This document shows, piece after piece, positions 24,673 to 39,300 of a stretch of DNA of 64,000 nt. The notes beneath the pieces were generated by a model that worked only from the letters and a program-made list of their open reading frames with translations, did no database searches and had not been told where the DNA came from. The translations under genes and the position numbers were made by a program. The stretch is from Blepharisma japonicum. Its lineage: Eukaryota > Ciliophora > Heterotrichea > Heterotrichida > Blepharismidae. The stretch is from contig CATKHK010000093.1 of NCBI GenBank assembly GCA_949751835.1, positions 62,001-126,000 on the forward strand. The letters are read 5' to 3'. Every line of letters starts with the position of its first letter. Within the stretch, counting starts at the first letter, position 1.

Positions 24673-27600
24673 TTATCCAGTAGCATCTTTGGAAACTTGG
24701 AATGCCATTTCATATTTGCTAGACCTATCTCTATTCAATTGATTTATTTGACTTGCTGTTATTTTTCTGCCTAATGAAAACCTGAAAAAAATAGAAATAT
24801 CTGGAGGTCTCTCTGTAAAGAGTAAACCCGGACAAAATTTTAGTTGAATTAGTACACCAGTAGCTATTAAGAAAAATCATCCTCCGTATTGAAATAAAAC
24901 TCATATCACTAAAATTCCATTATCAGTAAGTTCATATATTGAGGCAATCCCCACATTGCAAATTACAGCTATATACGAAACACCTAGCCAAAGATTGCAT
25001 CTGTTATAGTTATATGGTTTTAGTTTTGAAAATGAAATACTAATAAAACAAATTATTAGCAAAATATATATTAGTCCATATATTGATGGCTTATGGGCTA
25101 GTAATATATTGTTTAATACTACTATGATTGTTTGAAATGCACGCTTTTCAAGAAGAAAAGTTGGCCTAACTTGCACATTTGAATGCGTGTTTATATAATT
25201 TAAATATGGTTTTAAATGCATTGTAGCAGGTAAATATAGAACTAATATAGCAATTGATAGAACTACATACGTAATATGCAAGCCTTTCCAGCAAAATATA
25301 TTGCAATCTTCTTCCATAAAGCTATCTGTAATTTCATTTCCAATACTTTGGTCACATTGAAATACAGCTAACAAAGTAAAAATAACTGGAGTATAACATA
25401 TACTCCAGATAAAGGGAATTATCCATTTCGGAATCTTCTCATAAATATTTCAAAAAGATATTTTTATTCTTCCTTTCCAGTTTAAACTTTGGATGCTAAA
25501 AATAATTATAATAAATGCTAATATCAAGCTGATGTAAAAATATGCTAAAAATGAGTATTTATTAGATTTTAAATCTAATCGGAACATAGAGAGCTTCACC
25601 ACTTGGTATAAATACAAATCATAGTCACTAAAATCTGGTCCTAAGTAGAGAAACTGAAGAAAATCAACGAAAATAACAAGAAAAGCCAAATAATCGTCAA
25701 ACTCAGCTACTTTTGGCTCGAATAATGGCTCTGTCTTCAAATTGCGTCAGCATTTTCTGATTATTGAAACAGTGATAAAAATACTGATTAGTACACAAGC
25801 ATCTACAGCGTAAAGAACTCTTGCTCCATTCGTAGAGAATTCCACAAGTTTTGGATCAAAGCCACATGGATATGTTCTTAAATTGTTCGGTATATTTGTC
25901 GTATTATCATATCAGATAATAGGATCAGTAAAAGTAAATAGCTGTTGACTACCTAGATCATAAGTCCCTATTTGATAGTTATATAAAATATTCAGATCTG
26001 GGTTCCATTTGACATTAAAAATACCTACAACCGTTGTACTTCTATCATTTGAATTTTTGTCTATTGATATAGTCCCTGAGCATCCTAAAAACCTTTGCAA
26101 CCTCAAATTTGTATTCAGAGTTGCAAAATCTTCAATATTTTGGCCTTGATCGATTGTATATTTAATTCCATTCAGCAACAAATTAGCAGAGTCAAATGAA
26201 AAGCAGCGATAATCAGTAAACTTAGTAAATGATTTAATAAAACCTGATTGTATTTTTTGGCCATAAGTGCCAACTCATTCAGCTTGGTCTATTGTGACTG
26301 TTCCATAATATATTTCTCACAATTTTGGTATATCTGAAGGATCGGAATAATAGAAAGTAGTGCTGCTAGGTCTATTATATAAAAATAAAATTGCATCTCC
26401 TCTTCTAAAGCCTGCATTATATAAATCTTCTGCAAAATATGTTTGGGAAGGTGGCGGCATCAGAAGAATAATAATTCTTACTCTAGAATTATAAAAATCT
26501 ATCATTCATGGTTTATATGTAAGGTAATCGGTATGGTTATAATTTTGCTTTATAGATCTCTTTTCTGGAGGATTCGCAATCTCAAAGTCTGTTTTGCCTA
26601 AAATTGATAAGAGATACTGATAAGAGGTGAGAATACCAGGTGTTTGATCATGCACAATAATAAATTTTTTTCAGTTAAAAATTGTGAAAAGGTTTAAAAT
26701 GCCTTGAGTGTTATATCGATTATCCTTGGTCATCCTCATGAACTCAGGATAAATTGTTTTATTTGATACATTTGCATATTCTGAAATGTGCGGAATCGAA
26801 ATATTTAAAGCCCTCAAAGTAAGAATGTTTCCAATTGAGGTAACTGCATAAGGTGTAGTTAAATAGCCCACTCCAAGCACATTTTTTAGCTTTTTAAAGC
26901 AATTAAGACAAAATATAGGATCATAAACATCAGCACCACAGTCAGTATGGGTAACCAAAATTTCAAAACCATCTATAAAATTATCTTCTTGAGCGAGCAT
27001 TAACGCATATTTTGCTCCTTGTTTAAAGTTACTTGAGGTTGAGCTATTAGAATATCCTGGATTTGTAGAGCCATCTGACATTGAAATTGTTATATTTGTA
27101 TAAGGAGAGTTTGGTATGGAAGAGGAGTTACCGATAAAAATTGGAGCATCATAAATAAATAGCTCTTGATCAAAAATATACCCAATTCTTGTTTTTATGT
27201 GATTTTTGATATTTAAAACTGTGAAATTTGATATTGGTTTATGATTTATTGTATATTTTTCTAAATATTGTCTCATATCATGAGTATCTGAACAATAGTT
27301 GCATTTTAGCAATAAATTGATTATTTTTTCGATCCCCAATGCTTCATAGCTGTAAGAGTCTATCGAATTTTCAAGCTCTTTTTCAGCAATCCCAAATAAC
27401 CCATTTTCTGTGGCATTTTGCCAGCTTTTACATCCTAATATGACCCCAGTGCCCAGATTAAGTAAATTTGCATCGGCTATACTTTTTAAAAGATAGCTAG
27501 CTGTTTTCCCTCTATTTAAAATTACAATATTTTTGATTCCAGTAGGCTTGATTTCTTTCTTAACCAATATTTCAGCAGATTTTTGAGTCTCGTCATGAGG

Positions 27601-28077
27601 AAAAAAAAAAGACTTAATATTTTTATTTTGGAGAAATTTTTCTATAACCATATAGCTGGAATCTGTAATAAAAATTATTTTTTCTCAATTTAAATAAGAA
27701 ATGATGCTTGAAAGCGCATTTACTTGTGTTTCTTCTGAAGGGTGGGTGAAAAATTCTCAGCTATCAAAAGAGGGTGTTGGATCCTGGATAGAAATTAATA
27801 TTAGTTCTTTTTGGGTAGCATATTCCTTTATCAAATTCGACAATGATAAAGTAAAAGTCAAATCTATTGCAGCATGAGATATATCTTCTGAATTAATCAA
27901 GCTAGAATTCAAGCTTAAATTAATAACTCTCATTTCAGCTTGATTAATAAATTTTTGTTGGAACGAATCTGAAATTGTCGAAATCAATAGCAAATCTGTA
28001 TAAAGGCTGTAAAATATTTCTATATATATCTGGCAATAGGCAAGACTTGTGATGGCAAAATATTTAAAATACTTCAT
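24673..28077 (-). CDS. Family A receptor A8: tandem PBP-type-1 / ~9 TM protein
   Basis: The gene encodes 1134 residues from ATG 28077 to TAA 24673-24675, without frameshift. Signal peptide: MKYFKYFAITSLAYCQ. Module I (about 17-320) carries IDLTFTLSLSNL and PTGIKNIVILN. Module II (about 325-745) carries FEILVTHTDCGADVY, YPEFMRMTKDNRY, EDLYNAGFRRGD and FLGCSGTISID. The first helix is at about 755-778, helix 2 has IFVDFLQFLYLGPDFS (from about residue 790), the loop after helix 4 has FQCDQSIG and FCWKGLHI, and the PYNYNRCNLW motif follows helix 7. The short tail includes FFRFSLGR. Its closest relative is 44904-48371. Remnants of a similar 3' end sit next to A10 and A11, so this type was once present several times. 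Confidence 0.88.
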
Positions 28078-28439
28078 ATTATAACTAATAAAAAAATCAA
28101 TGGGATAATAAAGTAAATATTAAAATTTTTTAGAACTCATCAAAGTGACTAATATTTAAGACATTTATTAACTATAAAAGCACTCCTAAAAATTAAAATA
28201 AATGAGGATGAGATTTTGAAATATAAATGAAATTATTTATCTAAGGTATTCAAATCCATGTTCATCCGATTTATTAAATTAAACAATCTAATTACAAGAG
28301 GATTCTTTATTGTGATTTTTTACTACTTGAGATTGTTAAATCTTTGTGCTGGCATTTGTTTTGTTGAAAAAAACTCCAATAGAAAAGAGAAATGGATAAA
28401 TAAGAAATGAGTAACAGGAGATTCTTTCAGCAAGATATC

Positions 28440-28560
28440 GGAATATGATCGCAGCTATAATGTAAAAGTATCCATATAAAGGTGATTATGGACTATCAAG
28501 ATCTGTTAAATATAGTTATTATCATTTGGTAAAATGTTTTGATATAAAAAGATTTCACGT
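28440..28560 (-). pseudogene. Short relic of family A helices 6-7
   Basis: About 120 bp matches the helix 6-7 region of other members (compare 41050-41150): GCTATAAT, then CCATATAAAGGTGA(T)TATGGA, then ATTATCATTTG and a TTTTGATAT end. No frame is open. The rest of the spacer 28078-28638 shows nothing recognisable. Confidence 0.55.
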
Positions 28561-28638
28561 TTAAATATTAAATTATTTCATCATGGCAATTATATATTTA
28601 TTAATATAAAATTAACTAGCTATTTTCTCTTCAGTTAC

Positions 28639-31600
28639 CTAAGCTCTAGTAGTAAAGACAATTACTTGAGAGTCAATATCGCATTTTGTTTCATTAATTC
28701 TGCTTTCACTTTTCATCTTATTAAGGTCTGCAGCAGATATTTTTCTTCCAAATTCAAATTTAAAAAAGTATGAGATATCGACTGCCTTATCAGTATATAG
28801 AAGACTTGGGCACCATTTGCATTGAATTGCAATACCAGCTGCTATTAAAATAACGAATGCTGAGTAATCAAGAGCAAATCATATTATTGAGTCAATATTT
28901 ATAAGCCAATAAATAGAGGATAGGATAAAGCATCATAAAATGGCTATATATGAAATAATAAGTCAAAGATTCATTCTATGATAATTATAAGCTTTTTGTT
29001 TCAGGCATAGCAAAATCATTAAAAGGAAAAGGATTATACAACAAATTCCATGCAAAAATTGACTGTAATTTTTTATTGTTTTATTCATAACGACAATAAT
29101 TACTTGGCAAATAGATTTCTCTATATTAAAAATTGGATTTGTTCTTATGTTTATGTGACTATTGATAATTTCATAATAATATCTAAGAAAAATTGCTAAA
29201 GGGATATAGGATATTAATGAAATTATTGAAACCATTGCTCATAAAATATAATTATGACTCCAGCAATATGTAGTGCAGTCTTGCTTTATAAAAGATTCTG
29301 TAATATCATCACCAATCCCTTCATTGCATTGAAAAATACTAAAAAGAACCGAAATTATTGGCACAAATATAATATGTGCAATTATAGGAAGCAATAATAG
29401 AGAAAGATTTCTTGCATGCTTCAGTATTATGCTAAAGAGATTATTTAATCTGTAAAATAAAACAAAGGCTGCAAAAATTCAATAGCAAGAAATTCCCACT
29501 GCGACATATCAGTAAATTCAATATTTATCACCCCTAATTGAATCTTCGAAATTAATCATTGAATAAGTGCACAATAAAGATAATCAAGGGAATAATTTAA
29601 TGATATCTGGACCTTGAGAAATAAACTGGAAAAAATCTATCACCAAAACCCCCATCAAAACATAATCTTCAAAATGTACATGAACAGACTCAGTTAATTT
29701 TTTTATCCTGAACTGTTTTAAAAATTTTCCTCAAATTCAAAATGACTCAAAAAATGTAATAACTATCAGTCCAGCTGCAAGCTCATATAAGGTATTAAAA
29801 CCTGCTGTAGACCGAAAAATCATCCTTGCAGGAAACGGGCAACCATTTTCATAGTCCATTATATCAGTAGGGACATTTGTAGTATTGTCATATCATATTA
29901 TGGCTTTGTTAAAAGTGAATAATTGAACTTTGCTATAGTCGTACACTCCAACTAGATCCTCATATAATTTTTGTGAGCTCTCATCTCATTTTATGTTATA
30001 AATTCCAATTATGGGTGAGCTTCTTTGATTACTCCCAGGCTCAATTGATACAATCCCAGAACACCCAGTAAATTTTTGTTTTCTTAGATTTGTGCTCATT
30101 TTTTCATAATTCTTAACATTTTGTCCTTTCTGAATAGCAAATTCTATTCCATGCAGAAGTAGCATGGTAGCATCAAAAGGCAAGCAACGAAAATCTGTGT
30201 TATTGTCGTTATACTGTTTAATATAGCCATTTTTTAGCATTTGCCCATAATTTCCAATCCATTCGGCTTGAGAAACAGCTATCCCTCCATATGTAAGCTC
30301 AATAAGTTTTCTACGCTGCACTGCATCAGTTTCCCACTCAATTGAATAAGCAACTCTTGAATTTGATAAAAAAAAGGAATCTCCCCTTCTTAATCCTGCG
30401 TCATACAGGCTTTCTGCAATATAAAATCCATAAGACGGTGTCAAAAAACCAATAAGAAGCCTTCCTCTTAGGCTTATTAGCTTTTTAAACCAGCCTTTTC
30501 ATTTCGGATAATCATCTCTGGTATAATTAGAAATAATTTTTCGGAGTTCAGGTGGATTAACGATATTCATATTAAATTCTTTTATTTTTGCTGCAAAATA
30601 ATTGTACATTGCTGCATGTGCTTCATCATAAAGAACGATAAAATTTTTCCATCCAAAAATTAATGCGAATTGTAAAATAACTTGAGTATTGAAGGCGTCA
30701 TCCTTTGTGACTGTCATAAATTCTGGGAAATTTGTGGAATTTTTTGTAGCATTTGAAGCAGCATAAGGCGAAATGATTGGGATTGAAAAATTTAAAGATC
30801 TCAATGTATATATGTATCCAACAGTGATTCATGGGTAAAATGATGTTATAAAGCCTACTCCTGGATTAGGGAGTAATTTAGAAAAGCAGTCATAAGCATA
30901 ATCTGAATTATATACTAATAACCCACATTTTGTAGTTGTAGCTGTTATTTCAAAGCCATCTAGAGCATGTATGCTTTTTCAATAGCTTAAAGCATAATTT
31001 TTGTGATAGATTTCAGAGCCTGCCAACTGTCCTGATGTAGAGCCTGGATTAATTGGCTCATCTGCAACTCATATATTGATGTTTGTAGTTGGCGAGTTGG
31101 GAATTATTAAAGAATTTCCTGGATAGACTAGAGGATTTAAAATAGTCAAATTTCCATTAAAAATATTCCCCTGTATCGATTTCTGATTGTTTTTGATGTT
31201 TATTAGAGTAAAATTAGAAACTGGATGATGGTCAACTGTCTTTTGATTTAAATATTCAAGGAGTGCTAAAGGATTAGATATTGAAGGGAAGCTTAATACT
31301 AATTCTAAAAATTTTATAAAAGCTAGCCCTTCATAGCAGTAATAACAATCAGCGCTTTCAAAACCTGATTCTATATAAGCTATAACCCCATCCCCATATA
31401 AATTTCATGACCCTTCACTTCCTACAATAACTCCAGTCCCATTATTAAGCAAATCATGCTCTTCTAAACTTTCCAGCAACAATTTTGTACTTTCTCCTTG
31501 GTTTAAAATAACAAGATTTTTTATTCCAGTTGATTTTATAGTCCTCCCTATAAATAAATCAGCAGAAGCTTTATCATTTCCATTTGAAAAAAAGAATCAG

Positions 31601-32076
31601 TGACAATCTTTATCATAAAAGTAATTAAAAAATTGATCATCCTTATTAGAAATTTTGTCAGAAATCACTATAAAGATTTTCCAGTTTAAATAGGAAACAA
31701 TAATATCTAAAGCTTCAACTTTATTTTCTCAAGAATTATGGATAAAAAATTCCCAGTCAGAATAGAAAACATGTGGCTCATTAATGCTTGCTATAATAGT
31801 ATGCTTTTCCATGGCGAACTGTTTTATTGATTCTGATAGTGATAAACTAAATGTGATATCAAAAATAATGTCAGGGATACTTATGAATGTTTGAGCATCG
31901 TTGATGGTGTTAATATTAATCAATTTGAATTTAAACTTGCCTTGAAAGCGGTTTTGCACAAAATCAGTCAAATTTGAAGCAAAATCTGAATTTGTAAAAG
32001 AGCTATAAACTATATCAACTAACATCTGGCTTTTGACAAATATAATTGCACAGAACAAAAGCTTTAAAACTTTCAT
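28639..32076 (-). CDS. Family A receptor A9: tandem PBP-type-1 / ~9 TM protein
   Basis: The gene encodes 1145 residues from ATG 32076 to TAG 28639-28641. I checked the + strand codon by codon across the stretches 28621-29280, 29281-30000 and 30781-31740, and only TGA (Trp) occurs. The signal peptide is MKVLKLLFCAIIFVKSQ. Module I includes FDITFSLSLSESI and STGIKNLVILN. Module II includes FPEFMTVTKDDAF, ESLYDAGLRRGDS and FTGCSGIVSIEP. About nine helices follow, with the CYWSHNYI-type loop (C-Y-W where most members have C-W) and KQKAYNYHR in place of K-x-K-P-Y-N-Y. It is one of the more divergent copies. Dense in-frame TGA codons would split it into fragments under the standard code. Confidence 0.86.
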
Positions 32077-32382
32077 TTATTCTTTTATTAATCTTTTAAT
32101 ACCATTTAATAAAGCGCAAAACTAAAGACAAAGAAATCTAACCCCAGCAGCTTTAATATGAATTATGCTTGAGTTTTTTCATTAAAAATAGCTTAAGTAC
32201 GTTATAGATAATATGCATTTTAATTTTCAATTGAGTAAATATTAACTGTGCTAACCGCCTAAATAAGATAAATTAAAAATATTCTAGTAATAAAGACTTG
32301 AAAATTTAGATAGAAATAACGATAAGATATATGTTTCATAAAAGCTATTTATAGGTGCTAGAATTAAAAAGCTTATTTAAAT
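32077..32382. other. A9-A10 spacer
   Basis: About 306 bp of very AT-rich sequence holds the 5' flank of A9 and the 3' flank of A10. I see no gene, RNA or clear repeat in it. Confidence 0.5.
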
Positions 32383-35300
32383 TTATTTATTACTACTTTC
32401 TCCATTTTTTACCTCAATATCCAATTTATCAATTTTTTGAGATTTTTGGTTTCTCATTCTCGTCATTTCAAGAAAAAGTGATTTTTCCATAGCATTATGC
32501 CCAAGTGAAAACCTAAAAAACAAGCTGATATCAATTGTCTTTTCCCTATATAATAGACTTGGGTAAAATTTAATTTGAATTAAAACACCAACAATTATTA
32601 TCACAGTTCAGCCAAGATACTCAATAAAGATCCAAAGTAGTGTAAAATGATTCCCAGATATCAAATAGACTGAGGATACAGCCAAGCTCCATAAAACAGC
32701 AAAATGAGACACAGAGAGCCAAAGGTTGAATCTATGATAATTATATGGTTTTCTTTTTAAACAAAATATAGTAAAGCTTGAGAAAAAAATGATATAAATA
32801 AGCCCATGTAAAGGTGAATTTTCTGGCTTTAGAGTTTTGTTTAGAATTATGATCACGATTTGGCAAATACTCTTAAGCATCATATACCATGGTCTCGCCC
32901 GGACATTTATAGTGCTATTTTGGTTATCCCAATATGGCCTAAAATATACAGCCAGTGGAATGTAAATTAATAATGCTGTTATTGAAATACTTGCTCATAG
33001 TATATGTAAGCCTTTTCAGCAAAATACAGAACAGTCATTTCTTACAAAAGATTGGTCTAAGTCTTGACCTATTCCTTGGTCACATTGGAATACTCCTAAA
33101 AGGATAGAAATTATAGGCAAAAAGCAAGTGTTGCCTATAATTGGTAGTACGAAATTAGAAAAATTTTTGCAATAATCACACAAAAATTTATCAAACCTCT
33201 GAAAATTGATCAAAGTATGAATACTTAATAAAATCCACACAAGAAGCCCAATCAATATCACCTTTACACATATCCAAAACCTCACCCCTTTAGTTATCCA
33301 TGAATAATTAATTGTCGCATAATCAGCGAGCATGCTTGAAATTTCATCATAACCTTTAATATCAGGGCCCATGCCAATAAATTGCAAAAAATCAATCATA
33401 ATTATTCCCATGCTTATATAATCCTGAAAAAAAATTAGGTTTCTTTGTGTCATGTCTGGGATTTTTATATTTCAATACACTTTTCATATATAAAAAGTCA
33501 CAATAATTGAAATTATCAAAACGCTAAAAGATATGGCATAGAGAACGCCAGCTCCTATATCAGAATATTGGGCTTTATCTAAATCAAAAGGGCATTCAGG
33601 ATAATCGACAGTGTCTCCAGGTGCCATGGTTGAGTTATCGTAATAAATAATAGGGTCTCACAATGTAAATAATTGGGATTTTTCAAGGTCATATCTCCCG
33701 ACTCAGAACTCATATAAGATGTTTGAGCTTGAATTTCAGCGAATATTGTAAACCCCAACTACGCTTGTACTTCTATCATTTGTGTCAGATTGTATTGAAA
33801 CAGTTCCTGAGCAGCCTATAAATCTTTGATGTCGTAAATTGTAATTAAGAAGTGTCGAATTTTCAACATTTCCACCTTGATCAATAGTAAACCTGATCCC
33901 ATGCAAAAGAAGCATAGCGGCATCGAACGAAAAGCATCTGTAATCTGCAGGGTTTGAAAATGCTTTTAAGAAGCCTTGCTTTATTTGTTCTCCATAGTCT
34001 CCGACTCAATCAGCTTGAGTTATAACAATAGACCCATATAGCAATTCCGTTAATTTTTTTTTATCCTCATCAGGTTCTAATGTGTAAGAATATGTCACTT
34101 TGTCATATAGAATAAAAATCCCCTTACCTCTTTTTAATCCAGCATCATGTAGATTTTCTATAAAATAAAACTGGTTTGCTATAAAAATAACATAAATTCT
34201 CACATCAGTTTTTATATAGTTTTCCATTCATTGCTTATAGGTCGGATAATCTGAACGCAAATAATTAGATTTTACAGTCCTCTCATTAGGACTGTTTACA
34301 ATATTTATATGTGATTCTTTAGTTTTTGCCAAAATCTGGTTATAAGCATATATTGGGCCAGTGCTGTTTTCATATACAACAATTATATTTTTTCAACCAG
34401 TAATCATACAAAAATTTACTATTATAGTTGCGATATAACGGCTGTCCAATGCAACCCGAATAAATTCAGGAAAATTGGCTTTACTAGTAAGTGGCCCTGC
34501 AATTACCTTCTCAGAAAGGTGAGGAATCGTTATATTTAAAGCTCGAAAAGAAAGGATATTTCCAACAGCAAGTGGGGCATATATATTAGTCAGAAATCCT
34601 ACACCAAGCTTATCTTTTATACTCTTGAAGCAATTTATGCTAAAATTTGCATTGTAGATAGCTGCTCCACAGTCTGTATGTGTGACTGAGATATCAAATC
34701 CGTCAAAGAAGTGTGTACTTTTTATATACATCAAGGCATATAAAGCTCCATCCTTGATTAGCTTGCCATATAATGGACCATCTGGAAATCCAGGGTTTGC
34801 TATCCCATCTGCGATAGAGATTTTTACTTCTGTTGATGGATTGTTAGGGATTAAAGACAACCCATTAGGCCAAATAATACTGCTACTAAAATTTAATTTC
34901 CCATTAATTATGCTGCCAATGTTAGTTTGTTTTCCTTTTTGTATGTTAATTAATGTGAAATTAGAAGATGATCCACTTGAAAGATCTTTTAAATATTCAG
35001 ATTTATCATTGTATTTCAATATTTTGCCTAGAATTTTTACAATTGCAAAGGCTTCTTGCTCATATTCATTGCTAGCAATTTCTAACCCAGACTCTATATA
35101 AGCAAATAATCCATTTTCTGGAATACTCCTCAAATTTTGGTTTAGAAATAAAGCACCTTTTAGAAGATTTTTCTGCTTTAAGCTTTTTACAAGCTTTTCT
35201 GTACTTTCATCTTTATTTATGATAACAAAATTTTGAATTCCTGTAGATTTTAGGTATTTGCCAATAAATAAATTGGATAGCTCTTGAGTCCCATTTTTTG

Positions 35301-35775
35301 GGAAATAAAAGATTTTAATAGTCCTGTTATATGAGATAGATGAAATTTCGTCGATAAATTGGGTATGGTATTCATCAGAAATTATAATGAATTTTTGCCA
35401 GCCTAAATAAGAAATCAAGGTCTCAAATGCTTTGACGTGTTCCTTCATGGAATGATGCCAAGACACAATATTTTTTATTTTTTTTAATGGCTCTTGTGCT
35501 GAGAGGACGATAGATCCATTTTCAGCAGCATTTGCATATACTAAACTCTCTCCAGCAAGATTTATAATAATATCAGGTGCAGATTCATAATTTGATAGGC
35601 TAGATGATACTTCTTTTGTTCTTAGTATGACTTCCTGGTCTGAAAAGTTTTTCTTCAATGCAACTATTAGTGTTGATACCAAATTACCATCAATTGAAGA
35701 ATTGAATAAGATATAAACTAGAAGTTGGCATTTGATAAGGTAAAGAAGCCCGAAGAAAAAATATAAATTGTGCAT
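32383..35775 (-). CDS. Family A receptor A10: A7-subgroup tandem PBP-type-1 / ~9 TM protein
   Basis: The gene encodes 1130 residues from ATG 35775 to TAA 32383-32385. A TTG codon one position upstream is not needed as a start. The signal peptide is MHNLYFFFGLLYLIKCQ. Module I contains YLGWQKFIIISDEYHTQF and STGIQNFVIIN. Module II contains FDISVTHTDCGAAIY, FPEFIRVALDSRY, HDAGLKRGKG and GCSGTVSIQ. The membrane part contains DFLQFIGMGPDIK, the F-C-W-K-G-L-H-I loop and KRKPYNYHR, with FFRFSLGH in the tail. It is nearly the same as A11 and A7 along its whole length, and its 3' flank is compact. Many positions differ only by TGA versus TGG at Trp codons. Confidence 0.88.
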
Positions 35776-36239
35776 CAATATTTTAATAAAAATATCTAGG
35801 AAATTAAAAATTTAAATTTAATAAGTTTAATTAGAAGGAAAAGAAACCTATTCAATCAATATTGTACATTTTCTAAAATTATTGGATTTCTACGCCATCT
35901 TAAATTGTAGCTTTTCTCAGCTAAATTTAAAATTTAAGGATGCTTTTAAATTTATTATTCATTTTGTTAAATGTTTATATTGCCAAATTTTTGTTTATCT
36001 TTGTTTATTTAAAATGCTCGCTATCTTTATTTTTGGTTAAGCTGTCGTTTATTTTTGTTCTTTTATTGTGAGCTTAAAATAAAACTTTGTTTCATCAAAA
36101 ATATTAATTATAGGTCATATCCCAATCCAAGTTGCTATCTGAAAATTATAAGACAGCTCTTGTAAGAAATTGCATCAAATGGTAATATAAATTGAGCAAG
36201 ATTACTTTATTTTACTTGGCTTTATCTTTATAATACAGT

Positions 36240-36390
36240 AGCTCATTCCTCTAAGTACAGGAAATCCCGACATTGCTAATAATAGCTATATACGAAATGC
36301 TTGGCCATAGATTCCAACTATTATAGCTATATTGTTTTTGTTTCGAAAATTTAAGCAAATTACTAAAGAAAATGTTTTATTAATGTAAAA
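36240..36390 (-). pseudogene. Relic of an A8-type 3' end between A10 and A11
   Basis: The stretch CATTGCTAATAATAGCTATATACGAAATGC (written here only as a location, 36272-36301), then GGCCATAGATTCCAACTATTATAG, follows A8 at about 24950-25020, the helix 8 and PYNYNR region. An almost identical relic lies between A11 and A12 at about 40240-40400. It appears to be all that remains of an A8-like gene in this unit. The rest of 35776-36394 is 5' flank of A10 shared with A11. Confidence 0.65.
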
Positions 36391-36394
36391 TTTT

Positions 36395-39300
36395 TTATTT
36401 GTTACTACTTTCTCCATTTTTTACCTCAACACCCAATTTATCAATTTTTTGAGACTTTTGATTTCTCGTTCTCGTCATTTCAAGAAAAAGTGATTTTTCC
36501 ATAGCATTATGCCCCAGTGAAAACCTAAAAAACAAGCTGATATCAAGCGTTTTTTCCCTATATAGCAAACTTGGATAAAATTTAGATTGAATTAAAACGC
36601 CAACAATTATTATCACAATCCAGCCTAAATATTCAAGAAAGATCCAAAACAGCGTAAATTGATTCCCAGATACCAAAAAAACTGAGGAGACGACCAAGCT
36701 TCATAAAACAGCAAAATGAGACACATACAGCCAAAGGTTGAATCTATGATAATTATATGGTTTTCTTTTTAAACAAAATATAGTAAAGCTTGAGAAAAAA
36801 ATGATATAAATAAGCCCATGCAAAGGTGAATTTTCTGGTTTTAAAGTTTTGTTTAGAATTATGATGACAATTTGGCAAATACTCTTAAGCATCATATATC
36901 AAGGTCTTGCCCTGACATTTATAGTGCTATTTTGGTTATCTCAATATGGTCTAAAATATACAGCCAGTGGGATGTAAATTAATAATGCTGCTATTGAAAG
37001 ACTTGCTCATAGTATATGCAAGCCTTTTCAGCAAAATACAGAACAGTCATTCCTTACAAAAGATTGGTCTAAGTCTTGTCCAATCCCTTGGACACATTGG
37101 AATACTCCTAAAAGGATAGAAATTATAGGCAAAAAGCAAATGTTGCCAATAATTGGTAGAACGAAATTAGAAAAATTTTTGCAATAATCACAGAAAAATT
37201 TATCAAACCTCTGAAAATTGATCAAAGTATGAACACTCAATAAAATCCACACAAGAAGCCCAATCAATATCACCTTTACACATATCCAAAACCTCGCCCC
37301 TTTAGTTATCCATGAATAATTAATTGTCGCATAGTCAGCGAGCATGCTTGAAATTTCATCATAACCTTTAATATCAGGGCCCATGCCAATAAATTGCAAA
37401 AAATCAATCATAATTATTCCCATGCTTATATAATCCTGCAAAAAAATCAGGTTCCTTTGTGTCATGTCTGGGATTTTTATATTTCAATACACTTTTCATA
37501 TATAAAAAGTCACAATAACTGAAATTATCAAAACGCTGAAAGATATGGCATAGAGAATCCCAGCTCCTATATCAGAATATTGGATTATATCTAAATCAAA
37601 AGGGCACTCACTATAATCGACAGTGTCTCCTGGTGCCATGGTAGAGTTATTGTAATAAATAATAGGGTCTCACAGTGTAAACAATTGGGGTTTTTCAAGG
37701 TCATATCGCCCGACTCAGAACTCATATAAGATGTTTGAGCTTGAATTTCAGCGAATATTGTAAACCCCAACTAAGCTTGTACTTCTATCATTTGTGTCAG
37801 ATTCTATTGAAACGGTCCCTGAGCAGCCTAGAAATCTTTGATGTCGTAAATTGTAATTAAGAAGTGTTGAATTTTCAACATTTCCACCTTGATCAATAGT
37901 AAACCTGATCCCATGTAAAAGAAGCATAGCTGCATCGAATGAAAAGCATCTGTACTCTACAGGGTTTGAAAATACATTTACGAAGCCTTGCTTTATTTGT
38001 TCTCCATAGTCTCCGACTCATTCAGCTTGAGTTATAACAATAGACCCATATAACAATTCTGTTATTTTTTTCTTCACATCCTGATCAGGCTCTGATGATA
38101 AAGAATATGCCGTTTTTTCATATAAAATAAAAATAACTTTACCTCTTCTTAATCCAGCATCATGCAAATGTTCTATAAAATAAAACCCGCTTGGCATCAA
38201 AATAATATAAATTCTCACATTAGTTTTTATATAGTTTTCCAGTCATTGCTTGTAGGTCGAATAATCTGAACGCAAATAATTAGGCTTTACCGCTCTCTCA
38301 TTAGGACTATTAGCAATATTTATATGTGATTCTGTAGCTTTTGCCAAGATCTGGTTATAAGCGAGCATTGGACCAGTACTGTTTTCATATACAACGATTA
38401 TATTTTTTCAGCCTGAAATCATACAAAAATTTACTATTATTGTTGCGATATACCGACTGTCCTTTGCAACTCTAATAAATTCAGGAAAATTAGCTTTACT
38501 AGTAAGTGTCCCTGCAATCACCTTATCAGAAATGTGAGGAATCGTTATATTTAAAGCTCGAAAAGAAAGGATATTTCCAATAGCAAGCGGGGCGAGAAAA
38601 TTGGTTAGAAATCCTACCCCTAGCTTATCTTTTATACTCTTGAAGCAATTTATGCTAAAATTTGCATTATAGATAGTTGTCCCACAGTCTGTGTGGGTGG
38701 CTGAAATATCAAATCCATCAAAGAAGTGTGCACTTTTTATATACATCAAAGCATATAAAGCTCCATTCTTGATTAGCTTGCCTGCTAATGGACCATTTGG
38801 AGCTCCAGGGTTTGTTATCCCATCTGCGATTGAGATTTTTATTTCTGTTGAAGGATTGTTAGGGATTGAAGACGACCCATTCGGCCAAATAATACTGCTG
38901 CTGAAATTTAATTTCCCATTAATTACGCTGCCAACATTAGTTTGTTTTCCTTTTTGTATATTAATTAATGTGAAATTAGAAGTTGAAACATTCGAAAGGT
39001 CATTTAAATACTCGGATTTATCATTGTATTTCAATATTTTACTCAGAATTTTTACAATTGCAAAGGCTTCTTGCTCATATTCATTGCTAGCAATTTCTAA
39101 TCCCGACTCTATGTAAGCAAATAATCCATTTTCTGGAATATTTCTCAAATTTTGGTTTAGAAATAAAGCACCTTTTAGAAGATTTTTCTGTTTTAAGCTT
39201 TTTACGAGCTTTTCTACGCTCTTGTCTTTATTTATGAAAACAAAATTTTGGATTCCTGTGGATTTAAGATATTTGCCAATAAATAAATTGGATAGCTCTT